From the NCBI RefSeq assembly GCF_016055025.1, contig NZ_JAECVW010000002.1: a stretch of 64,000 bases of DNA. One strand, written 5' to 3'. Position numbers and translations under genes: made by a program. The notes beneath the pieces were generated by a model. The model saw only the letters and a program-made list of their open reading frames with translations. It had not been told where the DNA came from and made no database searches. Every line of letters starts with the position of its first letter. Within the stretch, counting starts at the first letter, position 1. Shown here one piece after another: positions 34,766 through 43,224 of this stretch. Origin of the DNA: Thermoactinomyces intermedius (GTDB lineage Bacteria; Bacillota; Bacilli; Thermoactinomycetales; Thermoactinomycetaceae).

Positions 34766-36199
34766 GTGTCTCAACAAGAACAAACCATATCAGCCAGGAA
34801 AATCCCTGAATCCAAAAAAGAGCGTTCGATAGATTTTTCTTTACCGATTTGGAAGACGATGATCCCGTTTTTGATTCCATTAATTTTTAGCAATGCATTG
34901 CAATCTTTAGGCGGGACGGTCAGCTCCGTTCTGATCGGAAAACAGCTGGGAGAAAATGCTCTGGCAGCGGCCAGCACGGTATTTCCGCTGACCTTCTTTT
35001 TGATCTCCTTTGTGATTGGCCTGGGAAGTGCCAGCTCCGTGCTCATCGGGCAGGCTTTCGGAAGCAGAAACACGGAGAAAATGAAAGAAACCGTCGGCAC
35101 TTCGCTCACTTTTAGTTTTATTTTGGGAGTCATATCTTTAATCATCGGTTGGTTATTTTCAGACCAATTGCTCTCCCTCATGGGAATCTCGGAGGAGATT
35201 AAAAGCGATTCTTCCAAATTCATGCATGTTCTTTTTACGGGATTGCCCTTTTTGTTTCCTTATGTGATTTACACCACCTTGTTGCGGGGAACCGGAGATT
35301 CGAAAACGCCCTTTTATTTTCTGGTCGTCAGCACAACCCTGACCATTTTGCTCACCCCCCTGTTTTTATTCGGATGGGGCGTTCCGCAGATGGGGCTGGA
35401 AGGAGCGGCGCTGGCTCAAATCATCGCCAGCCTGGTGACGTTTATCCTGTTGATCCTTTATTTGTTCAAAGTGCAACACCCGCTTGCCTTGGACAAAGAT
35501 ACATTGAAAATGCTGAAACTGAACCCGCAAATTTTGCGATTGATGGTAAAAATCGGGTTGCCGACCAGCATCCAAATGGTTGTCATCTCCGTTTCGGAAT
35601 TGGCCATTGTCACGTTTGTCAACCATTTCGGGGCCAAGGCAACGGCCGCTTACGGAGTCATTAACCAAGTCATTAACTATGTGCACATTCCGTCCATGAG
35701 TTTGTCGATCGCCGTGGGCATCTTCGGCGCCCAACTCATCGGGGCCAATCTTCAGGAAAAGCTGGAGGAATTAATCAAAACCACTGTATGGTTGAACTAC
35801 GTGGTCGGCGGCTTTTTGACCATTCTCATTTATGTGTTCAGCCGCCCGATCCTGTCCATGTTCTTGACGGACCCGTCCACCATTGACATCACGCAAAAGT
35901 CTTTGTTCTTCACCTTGTGGGCGTTCACCGTGCTCGGCCATGCGGTGATTTTATCCGGATTGATGCGCTCCAGCGGTACTGTTTTCTGGCCCACCGCCAT
36001 CATTATCGCAACCATCCTTTTGGTGGAAATCCCATGTGCGTTTGTCTTCTCCCGGCTGTTTGGCTTATACGGCGTGTGGATGGCTTATCCGGTTTCCTAT
36101 TTCGCCACACTTCTCGGGCAATACATCTATTACCGGAAGTATTGGAAAGGGAAAAGGCACCAACAATTCTTCGAACAGCCGAAACCGGCCAATGGATGA
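34766..36199 (+). CDS. MATE-family multidrug efflux transporter
   Basis: The 477-residue protein has twelve predicted membrane helices in two related halves. MATE features are PLIFSNALQSLGGTVSSVLIGKQLGENALAAASTVFP near residue 35 and KIGLPTSIQMVVISVSELAIVTFVNHFGAKATAAYGV in the second half. It exports cationic drugs or metabolites in exchange for Na+ or H+; the substrate is unknown. The GTG start follows GAAAGGGGG. It is a single-gene unit closed by a strong bidirectional terminator. Confidence 0.93.
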   Translation: MSQQEQTISARKIPESKKERSIDFSLPIWKTMIPFLIPLIFSNALQSLGGTVSSVLIGKQLGENALAAASTVFPLTFFLISFVIGLGSASSVLIGQAFGSRNTEKMKETVGTSLTFSFILGVISLIIGWLFSDQLLSLMGISEEIKSDSSKFMHVLFTGLPFLFPYVIYTTLLRGTGDSKTPFYFLVVSTTLTILLTPLFLFGWGVPQMGLEGAALAQIIASLVTFILLILYLFKVQHPLALDKDTLKMLKLNPQILRLMVKIGLPTSIQMVVISVSELAIVTFVNHFGAKATAAYGVINQVINYVHIPSMSLSIAVGIFGAQLIGANLQEKLEELIKTTVWLNYVVGGFLTILIYVFSRPILSMFLTDPSTIDITQKSLFFTLWAFTVLGHAVILSGLMRSSGTVFWPTAIIIATILLVEIPCAFVFSRLFGLYGVWMAYPVSYFATLLGQYIYYRKYWKGKRHQQFFEQPKPANG

Positions 36200-36211
36200 T
36201 TTCTGCCAAAG

Positions 36212-36245
36212 AAGAGCCCGTGAATCCCAAGATTCACGGGCTCTT
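36212..36245. terminator. Bidirectional terminator between MATE and RIC genes
   Basis: AAGAGCCCGTGAATC (36212-36226) and GATTCACGGGCTCTT (36231-36245) are perfect 15-bp arms around CCAA. It serves both convergent genes. Confidence 0.93.
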
Positions 36246-36248
36246 TGT

Positions 36249-36980
36249 TTATTTCATTTCGCTTTTAAGACGCGGGAACAAAATGTTGTTTTCCAAATGA
36301 ATGTGTTGGAACAAATCCGCTTCCAACCTCTCAAGCATGTGAAAGGTCAATGCATATGTCCGGCACGCCCCTTCCGGCAGTTTGTACCCATTGGTAACCT
36401 CTCTCATTTTCTTGAGGAGCTCCCCGGTCTCACTGTGCTCCGATTCCAGGTCATCTGCAGCTTGCACCGCTTTTTCAATCACCTGTTTGGAACCTGTCTT
36501 TTCAAAAACCGCAATCATCGGGAAAACCACTTCTTCTTCCGAAATCAAATGTTGCTCCAAGTCCATTTTTAATTGGTGGAACAACCGGTGCAATTCAGCA
36601 AGTTCAGGATGTTTCGGACCGTGTACACGAAGAATTTTCGTGGTAAACCCGCCAAGCAGAGGAAGTTCTTCGTTCAAGTATGCATGATGATGGTGAACGA
36701 TATGGTTCATCAAATCCGTGTAAGGGGCTTTTCTCCAGTCCGTATTCCCATCTGGTTGTTGATTGGCTTTTTCGTAAGCTTGATTCAACCGTCCGAGAAA
36801 CGATTCAGGATTTATTTCTTTCTGACGAAGAGCGGTCAACAGGGTCCGGTTGCCTCCACAACAAAAATCAATGCCGTATTCCCTGAATAAATGACCGGCC
36901 CCGGGAAACTGAGAGACGATGTCACCGATTTTTTCTGTTCCGTCAAATTTCATCATTACACCAACCCCGCTTTGTTTCAA
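36249..36980 (-). CDS. RIC-family iron-sulfur cluster repair di-iron protein (ScdA/YtfE)
   Basis: The 243-residue protein helps repair iron-sulfur clusters damaged by NO or oxidants. The N-terminal domain has the hallmark GIDFCCGGNRTL. The hemerythrin-like domain supplies di-iron ligands in HIVHHHHAYL, HRLFHQLKMDLEQHL, SEEEVVFP and QHIHLENNILFPR. I keep the TTG start at 36980 because GGAG lies seven bases upstream; ATG 36956 would be the conservative start. A perfect TGTGA-N6-TCACA box lies 65-80 bp upstream, and it neighbours the NO reductase. Confidence 0.93.
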   Translation of the reverse strand: MKQSGVGVMMKFDGTEKIGDIVSQFPGAGHLFREYGIDFCCGGNRTLLTALRQKEINPESFLGRLNQAYEKANQQPDGNTDWRKAPYTDLMNHIVHHHHAYLNEELPLLGGFTTKILRVHGPKHPELAELHRLFHQLKMDLEQHLISEEEVVFPMIAVFEKTGSKQVIEKAVQAADDLESEHSETGELLKKMREVTNGYKLPEGACRTYALTFHMLERLEADLFQHIHLENNILFPRLKSEMK

Positions 36981-37044
36981 AATTCATCTCCGTAAATCCC
37001 ACTGGCTTTTCAACTTAATGTTAAAGCAGGCATGAACCCTTGGC

Positions 37045-37060
37045 TGTGAACAGGGTCACA
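37045..37060 (-). promoter_or_regulatory. Fnr/Crp-type box upstream of RIC gene
   Basis: TGTGAACAGGGTCACA is a perfect TGTGA-N6-TCACA palindrome overlapping the 3' end of the NO reductase gene. A -41.5 placement predicts a start near 37011 and a -10 at 37018-37023, which reads TAACAT on the minus strand. Confidence 0.65.
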
Positions 37061-39362
37061 TCCCTCCGCCGGATTTGCGAAGGTGAAACATCGCCCGGAC
37101 CACCGCCCAAACCAGCGGGACAACACCCGCCAGGATGAAAATGCTGTCCGGGATGATCCGAAGCCACAACAACACTCTTACCAGCCCGTCTTGATAGAAC
37201 GAAGGATCCCTTGCAACCCAGAAGCCTTGTTCAAAAGCGGTTTGCAATTGAACCATCCCGACCGGAAGCAATGTGATCAGGATCATGCCCGCTAAACCGA
37301 TATTCAACCCCCAACAGGAAATCTTTAAGATTTTATCCGTTTTCCCCGTCCATTTCTCCGGCCGGACAATATTGCGCAGGGTAAAGAGAAGGACGGCAAT
37401 GGCAAACATCCCGTAAACCCCCATCATCGCACCATGTCCGTGAGCCGGAGTGAGGAACGAACCGTGCTCGAAGTAAGAAACGGACGGCAAATTGATGAGG
37501 AAGCCAAGCACCCCGGCTCCAATCAAATTCCACACCGCCGTTGAAATGAGAAACCAGAATGACGCGCGATACGGAAATTTCGAACCTCCATCGACCAACA
37601 CTTTATATTGACCATAAGCTTCCAATATCAACAAAGTCAGCGGAATCACCTCGATTGCGGAAAAGACCGCCCCCAAGCCGATCCACAGATCAGGCGCCCC
37701 GATCCAATAGTAATGGTGACCGGTGCCGATCACACCGCCGGCCAACAATACAATTAATTGAAAGTACAACGCCCGGATGGTTGATTTTTTGGTGACCAGT
37801 TTCATTTGAACCATGAGGAAACCGATGATCACCACGGCAAACACTTCAAAAATCCCTTCGACCCAGAGGTGAATGATCCACCAGCGCCAGTAATCGGCAT
37901 AAGTGATATTGGTTCCGGGATCATAGAAAAAGGCAAAGATGTAGAAGAACGGAACGGCAATGGCCGAGTAAAAGAGAAGATGCAACAAACCGCCTTTATC
38001 CGTTTCCGAACGGAGACCATCTCTGAATCCCCGCCATACAATGAACAGCCAAAGCCCCATTCCGATGGCGAGCACCCATTGCCAGATTCGTCCCAATTCG
38101 AGGTATTCCCATCCTTGGTGTCCGAGCAAAAACCAAAGGTTCCCGAGATACCCGTTCACTCCCAGCCATTGCCCGGTCATACTGCCCGCAACCAATATCA
38201 CAAGGGACCAGAAAAGAATATCCACCAATAAACCTTGCCGTTTCGGCTCTTTTCCCCCGACCAGGGGAGAAACATAAATTCCGAGCCCCAGCCATGCCGT
38301 GGCGATCCAAAAGATCGCCAGTTGCAAGTGATACCCTTTGGCAATGTTAAACGGCAACATTTCGGCAATCCAATCCCACCCGTAAAACGAGCCGGGTTCC
38401 AAATAATAATGGGCAAGCAAACCGCCGAACCCTGTTTGAACCAAAAACATTAATGCCACCACGAGAAAAAATTTACCGGTCTTGATCTGGCTTGGTGTGA
38501 CCCGGTTGGACGACAAATCAAACACGGGGAATCTTCCCGGTTTATATGCTTCATGCATGTCCAATTTATATCGCTGGTAAAAGTAAAGCACCAAGCCGGT
38601 CAATCCGATTAAAAGCGCCACACTGGCCGCACTCCACCAAATGGTTGAGTATCCCATCTGATTGCCGGCCTCCGGATCATAAGGCCAGTTATTGGTATAA
38701 GTGGACGTGCCATCCGGGCGCTCCGTACCGGATAACCATGCAGTCCAGAAGAAGAAATCGGCAATTTGTTCGAGCTGATTCCCTTCAGCCACCCATTTCC
38801 GGTCTTTCAGAGGCATATCCTCTTCATGGATCAAACCGGGCAGAATCCCGTGCCCGTCACCTTTGGTGAAAATGTTGACATAATGCTTCCTTACTTGTTG
38901 CAAGGCATAGACCTGTGCATCCGTCAGCATCAATGTATCGGTTTTTGCATTGTAGCGATTCTTCTTCAATTCATTTTTCACTTTTTCCTGAATCACTGCT
39001 TTTTTGTCGGCAGACAAGTTTGAAAACGGTTGATGATACATCTGCTTTGCTTTATAATCTTGCATGGCGGTAACCGTCAGATGCAGGGTTTCTGCGGTAT
39101 AATCAGGCCCCAAATAAGATCCGTGGCCCAATACGGATCCATAATCCATCAAACCGTATTTTTGATATACCGCCTGGCCTCCTTTGATTTTCTCAGCGGT
39201 TGTCATCACTTCACCATGTGGGCTTATGACTTTGGCCGGGCGCGGGGCCATCTCCTTATAAATCCAGAAACCGCCGGCCAATAATACGGTAAAACTGATG
39301 ATAATCGTGAGGACCAGGCTTTGTTTCAAGATCGACAACGTTGAATCCGATAAACTTTTCAT
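37056..39362 (-). CDS. Quinol-dependent nitric oxide reductase (qNor)
   Basis: The 768-residue membrane enzyme reduces two NO to N2O using quinol. It has an N-terminal extension (about 35-225) between the first two helices, replacing the cytochrome c subunit of cNor, and about fourteen membrane segments in all. Metal-site motifs are HLWVEGIFEVFAVVI (His and the Glu near FeB), GTGHHYYWIG (the two His of FeB) and LTPAHGHGAMMGVYGM (haem ligands). It is the NorZ/NorB type. Its promoter has a perfect Fnr-type box centred 41.5 bases before the predicted start, which suits low-oxygen induction. Confidence 0.96.
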   Translation of the reverse strand: MKSLSDSTLSILKQSLVLTIIISFTVLLAGGFWIYKEMAPRPAKVISPHGEVMTTAEKIKGGQAVYQKYGLMDYGSVLGHGSYLGPDYTAETLHLTVTAMQDYKAKQMYHQPFSNLSADKKAVIQEKVKNELKKNRYNAKTDTLMLTDAQVYALQQVRKHYVNIFTKGDGHGILPGLIHEEDMPLKDRKWVAEGNQLEQIADFFFWTAWLSGTERPDGTSTYTNNWPYDPEAGNQMGYSTIWWSAASVALLIGLTGLVLYFYQRYKLDMHEAYKPGRFPVFDLSSNRVTPSQIKTGKFFLVVALMFLVQTGFGGLLAHYYLEPGSFYGWDWIAEMLPFNIAKGYHLQLAIFWIATAWLGLGIYVSPLVGGKEPKRQGLLVDILFWSLVILVAGSMTGQWLGVNGYLGNLWFLLGHQGWEYLELGRIWQWVLAIGMGLWLFIVWRGFRDGLRSETDKGGLLHLLFYSAIAVPFFYIFAFFYDPGTNITYADYWRWWIIHLWVEGIFEVFAVVIIGFLMVQMKLVTKKSTIRALYFQLIVLLAGGVIGTGHHYYWIGAPDLWIGLGAVFSAIEVIPLTLLILEAYGQYKVLVDGGSKFPYRASFWFLISTAVWNLIGAGVLGFLINLPSVSYFEHGSFLTPAHGHGAMMGVYGMFAIAVLLFTLRNIVRPEKWTGKTDKILKISCWGLNIGLAGMILITLLPVGMVQLQTAFEQGFWVARDPSFYQDGLVRVLLWLRIIPDSIFILAGVVPLVWAVVRAMFHLRKSGGGM

Positions 39363-39410
39363 CGCTCATCCCTTCTTGTTTGTGATTGAAACATTCCTGT
39401 TTCGACTTCC

Positions 39411-39453
39411 ATATAATCAGATTCGCTCCATCCTCTTTGTGATTTCATTCACA
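39411..39453 (-). promoter_or_regulatory. Fnr-type promoter of NO reductase gene
   Basis: TGTGATTTCATTCACA at 39438-39453 is a perfect TGTGA-N6-TCACA palindrome. Its centre at 39445.5 predicts a start at 39404, and TTATAT lies on the minus strand at 39416-39411, exactly where a class II -10 should be. A weaker half-site, TGTGATTGAAACATTC, begins near 39380. Confidence 0.7.
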
Positions 39454-39626
39454 TGAATCCGAAATGGAAATTTTCATTCATTTCCAACCCTCACCTGTCC
39501 CAAATTTCTCCGGAAAACCCCATCCCTTTTGGTCAAAATGCGAAATATATCACATTGAATCCAAGGAAGGATCTCTATACTGGACATGGATGTTTTATCA
39601 AACCTCCAACGGAGAGGAGTCATTCC

Positions 39627-40583
39627 ATGTCTGTTGCCAAGAAATCTGAACTCATTGAGGAAATTCAAAAATGGAAAACGATGCGAAATGCCATCATCCT
39701 CGCTCATAACTATGAACTTCCGGAAATTCAGGATATCGCTGATGTCCTCGGGGATTCCTTGACGCTTGCACGGGCCGGAATGGCCACAGAAGCAGAAGTC
39801 ATCGTCTTTTGCGGCGTCCATTTTATGGCGGAAACGGCCGCCATGCTGAGCCCGGATAAAACCGTTCTGCTTCCGGACCTTGAAGCAGGCTGCTCGCTGG
39901 CGGATTCCATCACGGCCGCGCAACTTAGGGCGTGGAAAGCGGAACATCCCGAAGCGGTGGTGGTCGCCTATGTCAATACCACCGCGGAAGTCAAAGCGGA
40001 AAGTGACTATTGCTGCACTTCTTCCAACGCCGTGCAAATCGTTGAATCCATTCCGGAAGACCAAGAAATTCTTTTTCTGCCTGACATGTTTCTCGGTTCT
40101 TATGTCCAGCGCGTCACCGGTCGCAAAAACATGCACATCTGGATGGGCGAATGCCATGTGCATGCCGGGATCCGGGCCCATCAAGTGGAAAGCATGTTCA
40201 AAAAACATCCTGACGCGGAACTGCTTGTTCACCCGGAATGCGGATGTTCCACCTCCGGCATGTACTTGATGGCCGAAGGAGCCCTTCCAAAAAGCCGGTC
40301 CCATATCTTATCCACGGGAAAAATGTTGAACCATCTGAAACACTCGCCGTCTGACGAATTTATTGTCGCAACGGAAACCGGCATCCTTTACCAAATGGAA
40401 AAACAAAACCCCGGAAAACAATTTGTTCCGGCCAATCCGGAAGCCGTTTGCCCCTTTATGAAAATGACCACCTTGCCCAAAGTGCTGGATGCCTTAAAGG
40501 AAAACAAACATGTGATCAATGTGCCGAAGGACATTTCCGAAAAGGCCAAACGGGCCATCGAAAGAATGGTTTCCATCGGATAA
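39627..40583 (+). CDS. nadA: Quinolinate synthase A
   Basis: The 318-residue iron-sulfur enzyme condenses iminoaspartate with dihydroxyacetone phosphate to quinolinate in NAD synthesis. The three cluster cysteines are seen in VIVFCGVHFMAETA, HPECGCSTSG and AVCPFMKMTTL. It has the short form without the N-terminal extension found in some Bacilli. ATG 39627 follows GGAGAGGAG; the frame upstream to 39453 has no ribosome site. nadB and nadC are not next to it, which is unusual, and it stands back to back with NO reductase. Confidence 0.95.
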   Translation: MSVAKKSELIEEIQKWKTMRNAIILAHNYELPEIQDIADVLGDSLTLARAGMATEAEVIVFCGVHFMAETAAMLSPDKTVLLPDLEAGCSLADSITAAQLRAWKAEHPEAVVVAYVNTTAEVKAESDYCCTSSNAVQIVESIPEDQEILFLPDMFLGSYVQRVTGRKNMHIWMGECHVHAGIRAHQVESMFKKHPDAELLVHPECGCSTSGMYLMAEGALPKSRSHILSTGKMLNHLKHSPSDEFIVATETGILYQMEKQNPGKQFVPANPEAVCPFMKMTTLPKVLDALKENKHVINVPKDISEKAKRAIERMVSIG

Positions 40584-40647
40584 GCATAAACCGTTTCAAG
40601 AACAAACCTTTGAGATCGCTTACAAACCAAAGGCATCCGAAAATGAC

Positions 40648-40682
40648 AAACCACCTCTTTTTCAAAAAGAGGTGGTTTTTTT
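40648..40682 (+). terminator. nadA terminator
   Basis: AAACCACCTCTTTTT and AAAAAGAGGTGGTTT are perfect 15-bp arms around a single C, with more T after. It also faces the convergent kinase gene. Confidence 0.88.
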
Positions 40683-40692
40683 CAGGCAGTTT

Positions 40693-42018
40693 TCAAGAAC
40701 ATTCATGAAGCGGAAGCCGCCCGGTAAAGACAGCCCCTTTTCCAGGCTGATTTCCGGCAACCAGATCCCCTTCGTGGGCATGGAGGATCCGTCTGGCAAT
40801 CGTCAGTCCCAGGCCGGTTCCCCCGGTTTTGGGATTTCTTGATTTTTCCGCCCGGTAGAAGGGCTCAAAGACATGGGGCAAATCCTGCTCCGGAATTCCC
40901 GGTCCGGTATCGGCAACCGTAAACACGACTTGATTTCCTTCCTTGCGCCATTGCACGCAGATTTCGCCTCCGGAAGGGGTGTAATTAAACGCATTGTCCA
41001 TCAGATTGAGCACGGCCCGTTCCAGTAAGTGTTTGTCCCCCCTCACCAAACATTTTTCCGTTTGCCCCTGCACGTAAATCTCAATGTTTTTGGTTTGTGC
41101 GACCAGCCGGTAATGATCCAGGATTTCTTCCATCCAATCTCCAAAATCAAACGTCTCGCCCCGGACCGCGGCCGACGGCTCCTGAAATTCCGTCTTTGCA
41201 TAGGCAAACAGATCCGAGATCAACCGCTCCAACTGTTCAGCTTTTTGCCTGCACACATGGATATACCTCTCCATTTTTTCCGGGGACCGGACCAATCCTT
41301 GCTCCATCCTCCATAAACTGCCCCGCAAAACAAACAGCGGCGTGCGCAGGTCATGGGCGATGGAAGAGATAAAAAAGCGGCGTTCTTCTTCCAATTTTGC
41401 CTGTCGGTTCAACGACTCCCGGAGGCTGTCCCCCATCTTCTCAAATGCCGCCCGGACTTCGTCCACTTCCGTCAACCGGGAGGCAGGCAGCCGGAAATCC
41501 AAATTCCCTTTGGCAATTTGTTTGGCAGCCACACTCATGCCCGAAAGAGGCTTCAACACATATTTCCCCATCAGCCAGCCAATGAGAAAAATCGTGGCAA
41601 TGACCGCAAAAACGGCGGATAAAACCGCAAACACCTGCTGATGGTTGTTCAGATACAGGTGAACCATACCCCGGACTTTTCCGTTTTCAATCACGGTCAT
41701 TTGCCGGCTGTTCCATGGGCTGGGATGCGGGTGGCCCGTTTGAAAAATTTTATGGCCGGACGGATCGGTGATGAAGACGGGAATCCCGGAAGACGCATAC
41801 CGGTTTTGGAAGGCTTGTTGCCACGCGGGATTTTTCCACTCATCGACATGCTGCGTGATGTCCCGCATCATTTGGTCAGCCAAAGCCTTCTTGGATTCGG
41901 TTTGGTGTGCCACAACCGGCTGAAGCACAAAATCCGTGAGGGTGTAAAACAATCTCGGTAACAGCACCATGGCCAACAAACCGGCAAAGAGAAACTGGCG
42001 GATTCGTAATGTTTTCAT
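40693..42018 (-). CDS. Sensor histidine kinase
   Basis: The 441-residue kinase has two membrane helices (about 8-28 and 130-150) around an extracytoplasmic sensor of about 100 residues, then HAMP (about 150-205). The phosphoacceptor motif is SIAHDLRTPL, the N box NLMDNAFNY, and the ATP lid VADTGPGIPEQDLPHVFEPFYRAEKS with GGTGLGLTIA. It is the partner of the response regulator gene three bases upstream. The signal is unknown. The SHOCT membrane peptide divergent from the pair may be its target or part of sensing. Confidence 0.94.
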   Translation of the reverse strand: MKTLRIRQFLFAGLLAMVLLPRLFYTLTDFVLQPVVAHQTESKKALADQMMRDITQHVDEWKNPAWQQAFQNRYASSGIPVFITDPSGHKIFQTGHPHPSPWNSRQMTVIENGKVRGMVHLYLNNHQQVFAVLSAVFAVIATIFLIGWLMGKYVLKPLSGMSVAAKQIAKGNLDFRLPASRLTEVDEVRAAFEKMGDSLRESLNRQAKLEEERRFFISSIAHDLRTPLFVLRGSLWRMEQGLVRSPEKMERYIHVCRQKAEQLERLISDLFAYAKTEFQEPSAAVRGETFDFGDWMEEILDHYRLVAQTKNIEIYVQGQTEKCLVRGDKHLLERAVLNLMDNAFNYTPSGGEICVQWRKEGNQVVFTVADTGPGIPEQDLPHVFEPFYRAEKSRNPKTGGTGLGLTIARRILHAHEGDLVAGNQPGKGAVFTGRLPLHECS

Positions 42019-42021
42019 GGT

Positions 42022-42708
42022 TTATGCTCCTTCAAAACGGTATCCGACTCCCCAAACGTTGACTATCCATTTGGGATGATTGGGATCTTCTTCGATTTTT
42101 TCCCGGATTCTGCTGATATGCACAACCACCGTATGTTTGTCCCCCACCCCGTCCCAGAATTTTTCAAGCAATTGATCATAAGTGAACACTTGGCGGGGAT
42201 GTTCAGCAAACAAGAGGAGAATGTCGAACTCTTTCGGGGTCAGGGAAACGGGTTTGCCATGCACGAAAACCTCATGCGCCCGGACATCCAAGAGGAGCGG
42301 ACCATACCGGAGAACCGCTTTTTGCGGGGCGACTTGTTTCCGGTATCGGCGCAGAACGGCCTTGACCCGGGCCACCACTTCCACCGGCGTGGCTGACTTG
42401 ACAATATAATCGTCCCCGCCGATCCCAAGCCCCCTGATTTTATCCATGTCTCCGTCGCGGGCGCTTAAAAACAAAATGGGGACATCATTGTTTTTCCGGA
42501 TTTCACGGCACAGTTCAAAGCCGTCCTGCCCGGGCATCATCACGTCCAAAAGGATGCAATCCACCGGCACCTGATTCAACAGTTGCCGCGCCTTTTCCGC
42601 ATCCAAAGCCTTTTCCACCCGATATCCCTCATCTTCCAAAAAATCCTGCATCAATTCCACGATTTCTTTATCGTCATCCACTACCAATATGGTCTCTTTC
42701 CTGTCCAT
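42022..42708 (-). CDS. OmpR/PhoB-family response regulator
   Basis: The 228-residue regulator has a receiver domain with the acidic pocket VVDDDKE, phosphoacceptor Asp55 in ILLDVMMPGQDG and the conserved Lys in DYIVKSATP, then a winged-helix domain (LTPKEFDILLLFAEHPRQVFTYDQLLEKFW; VVVHISRIREKIE). ATG 42708 follows GGAGG; the frame is open seven codons further. It is three bases from the kinase gene, so they form one operon. Direct GTGAC repeats in the intergenic region to the SHOCT gene are possible binding sites. Confidence 0.95.
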   Translation of the reverse strand: MDRKETILVVDDDKEIVELMQDFLEDEGYRVEKALDAEKARQLLNQVPVDCILLDVMMPGQDGFELCREIRKNNDVPILFLSARDGDMDKIRGLGIGGDDYIVKSATPVEVVARVKAVLRRYRKQVAPQKAVLRYGPLLLDVRAHEVFVHGKPVSLTPKEFDILLLFAEHPRQVFTYDQLLEKFWDGVGDKHTVVVHISRIREKIEEDPNHPKWIVNVWGVGYRFEGA

Positions 42709-42795
42709 GGCGAACCTCCATGCATCCAAAAATCAACTTCATCTTAACACAGCCATCCCGCCCGTTTGAAAAGATAAGCAATTCCTGATGGATTC

Positions 42796-42855
42796 GTGAC
42801 CGGTCTGTGACTTTTTCACAAATTTATTTGTGATGAAAAAAATGTATCTTATACA
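42796..42855 (+). promoter_or_regulatory. Promoter and repeats upstream of SHOCT gene
   Basis: GTGAC occurs at 42796 and 42807, 11 bp apart, as OmpR-type regulators like. TTGTGA (42828) and TATACA (42850) with 16-bp spacing form a promoter. TCACAAAT-TT-ATTTGTGA at 42816-42833 is a perfect inverted repeat overlapping the -35. Confidence 0.45.
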
Positions 42856-42906
42856 CATGCAAGGCAGTCATGATTGTCTGACCATATCAATCAGAGAGGT
42901 GATCTT

Positions 42907-43152
42907 ATGTTTTTAACCGTACACCCGGCAACCCATGCTCCCTTTTTTCCTTTTTTCATTTTTCCCATTGTATTCTTCTGCCTGCTGATCACGGCGATTT
43001 TGATCTTCCGGTTCATGAACCGCCGTTACGGGTGCCGTTCACATTCTGCCGGTGTCCATCTGGAAGCTGAAGAAATTTTAAAACTTCGCTTGATCAACCA
43101 TGAAATCAGCGAAGAAGAATACTTGAAAATGAAAGAACTACTGAAGAAATAA
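42907..43152 (+). CDS. SHOCT-domain small membrane protein
   Basis: The 81-residue protein has one hydrophobic helix (about 11-36) and a C-terminal SHOCT-type domain (EILKLRLINHEISEEEYLKMKELLKK), a short helical module common at the ends of membrane proteins. ATG 42907 follows GAGAGGTGA. It is divergent from the two-component system, shares its control region and ends at a bidirectional terminator. Its function is unknown; regulation by or feedback on the kinase is an inference from position. Confidence 0.75.
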   Translation: MFLTVHPATHAPFFPFFIFPIVFFCLLITAILIFRFMNRRYGCRSHSAGVHLEAEEILKLRLINHEISEEEYLKMKELLKK

Positions 43153-43172
43153 CCGACCGGCCGGCAGAACAA

Positions 43173-43206
43173 AAAAGGAGTCAGGAAACTTGTCCTGACT
43201 CCTTTT
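43173..43206. terminator. Bidirectional terminator after SHOCT gene
   Basis: AAAAGGAGTCAGGA (43173-43186) and TCCTGACTCCTTTT (43193-43206) are perfect 14-bp arms. It lies between convergent genes. Confidence 0.92.
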
Positions 43207-43224
43207 CCCTTCAGAAAAACCATG

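Noticed and set aside
39453..39626. Longer NadA with 58 extra N-terminal residues
   Set aside because: The segment overlaps the Fnr-type box, lacks a ribosome site, and ATG 39627 has GGAGAGGAG.
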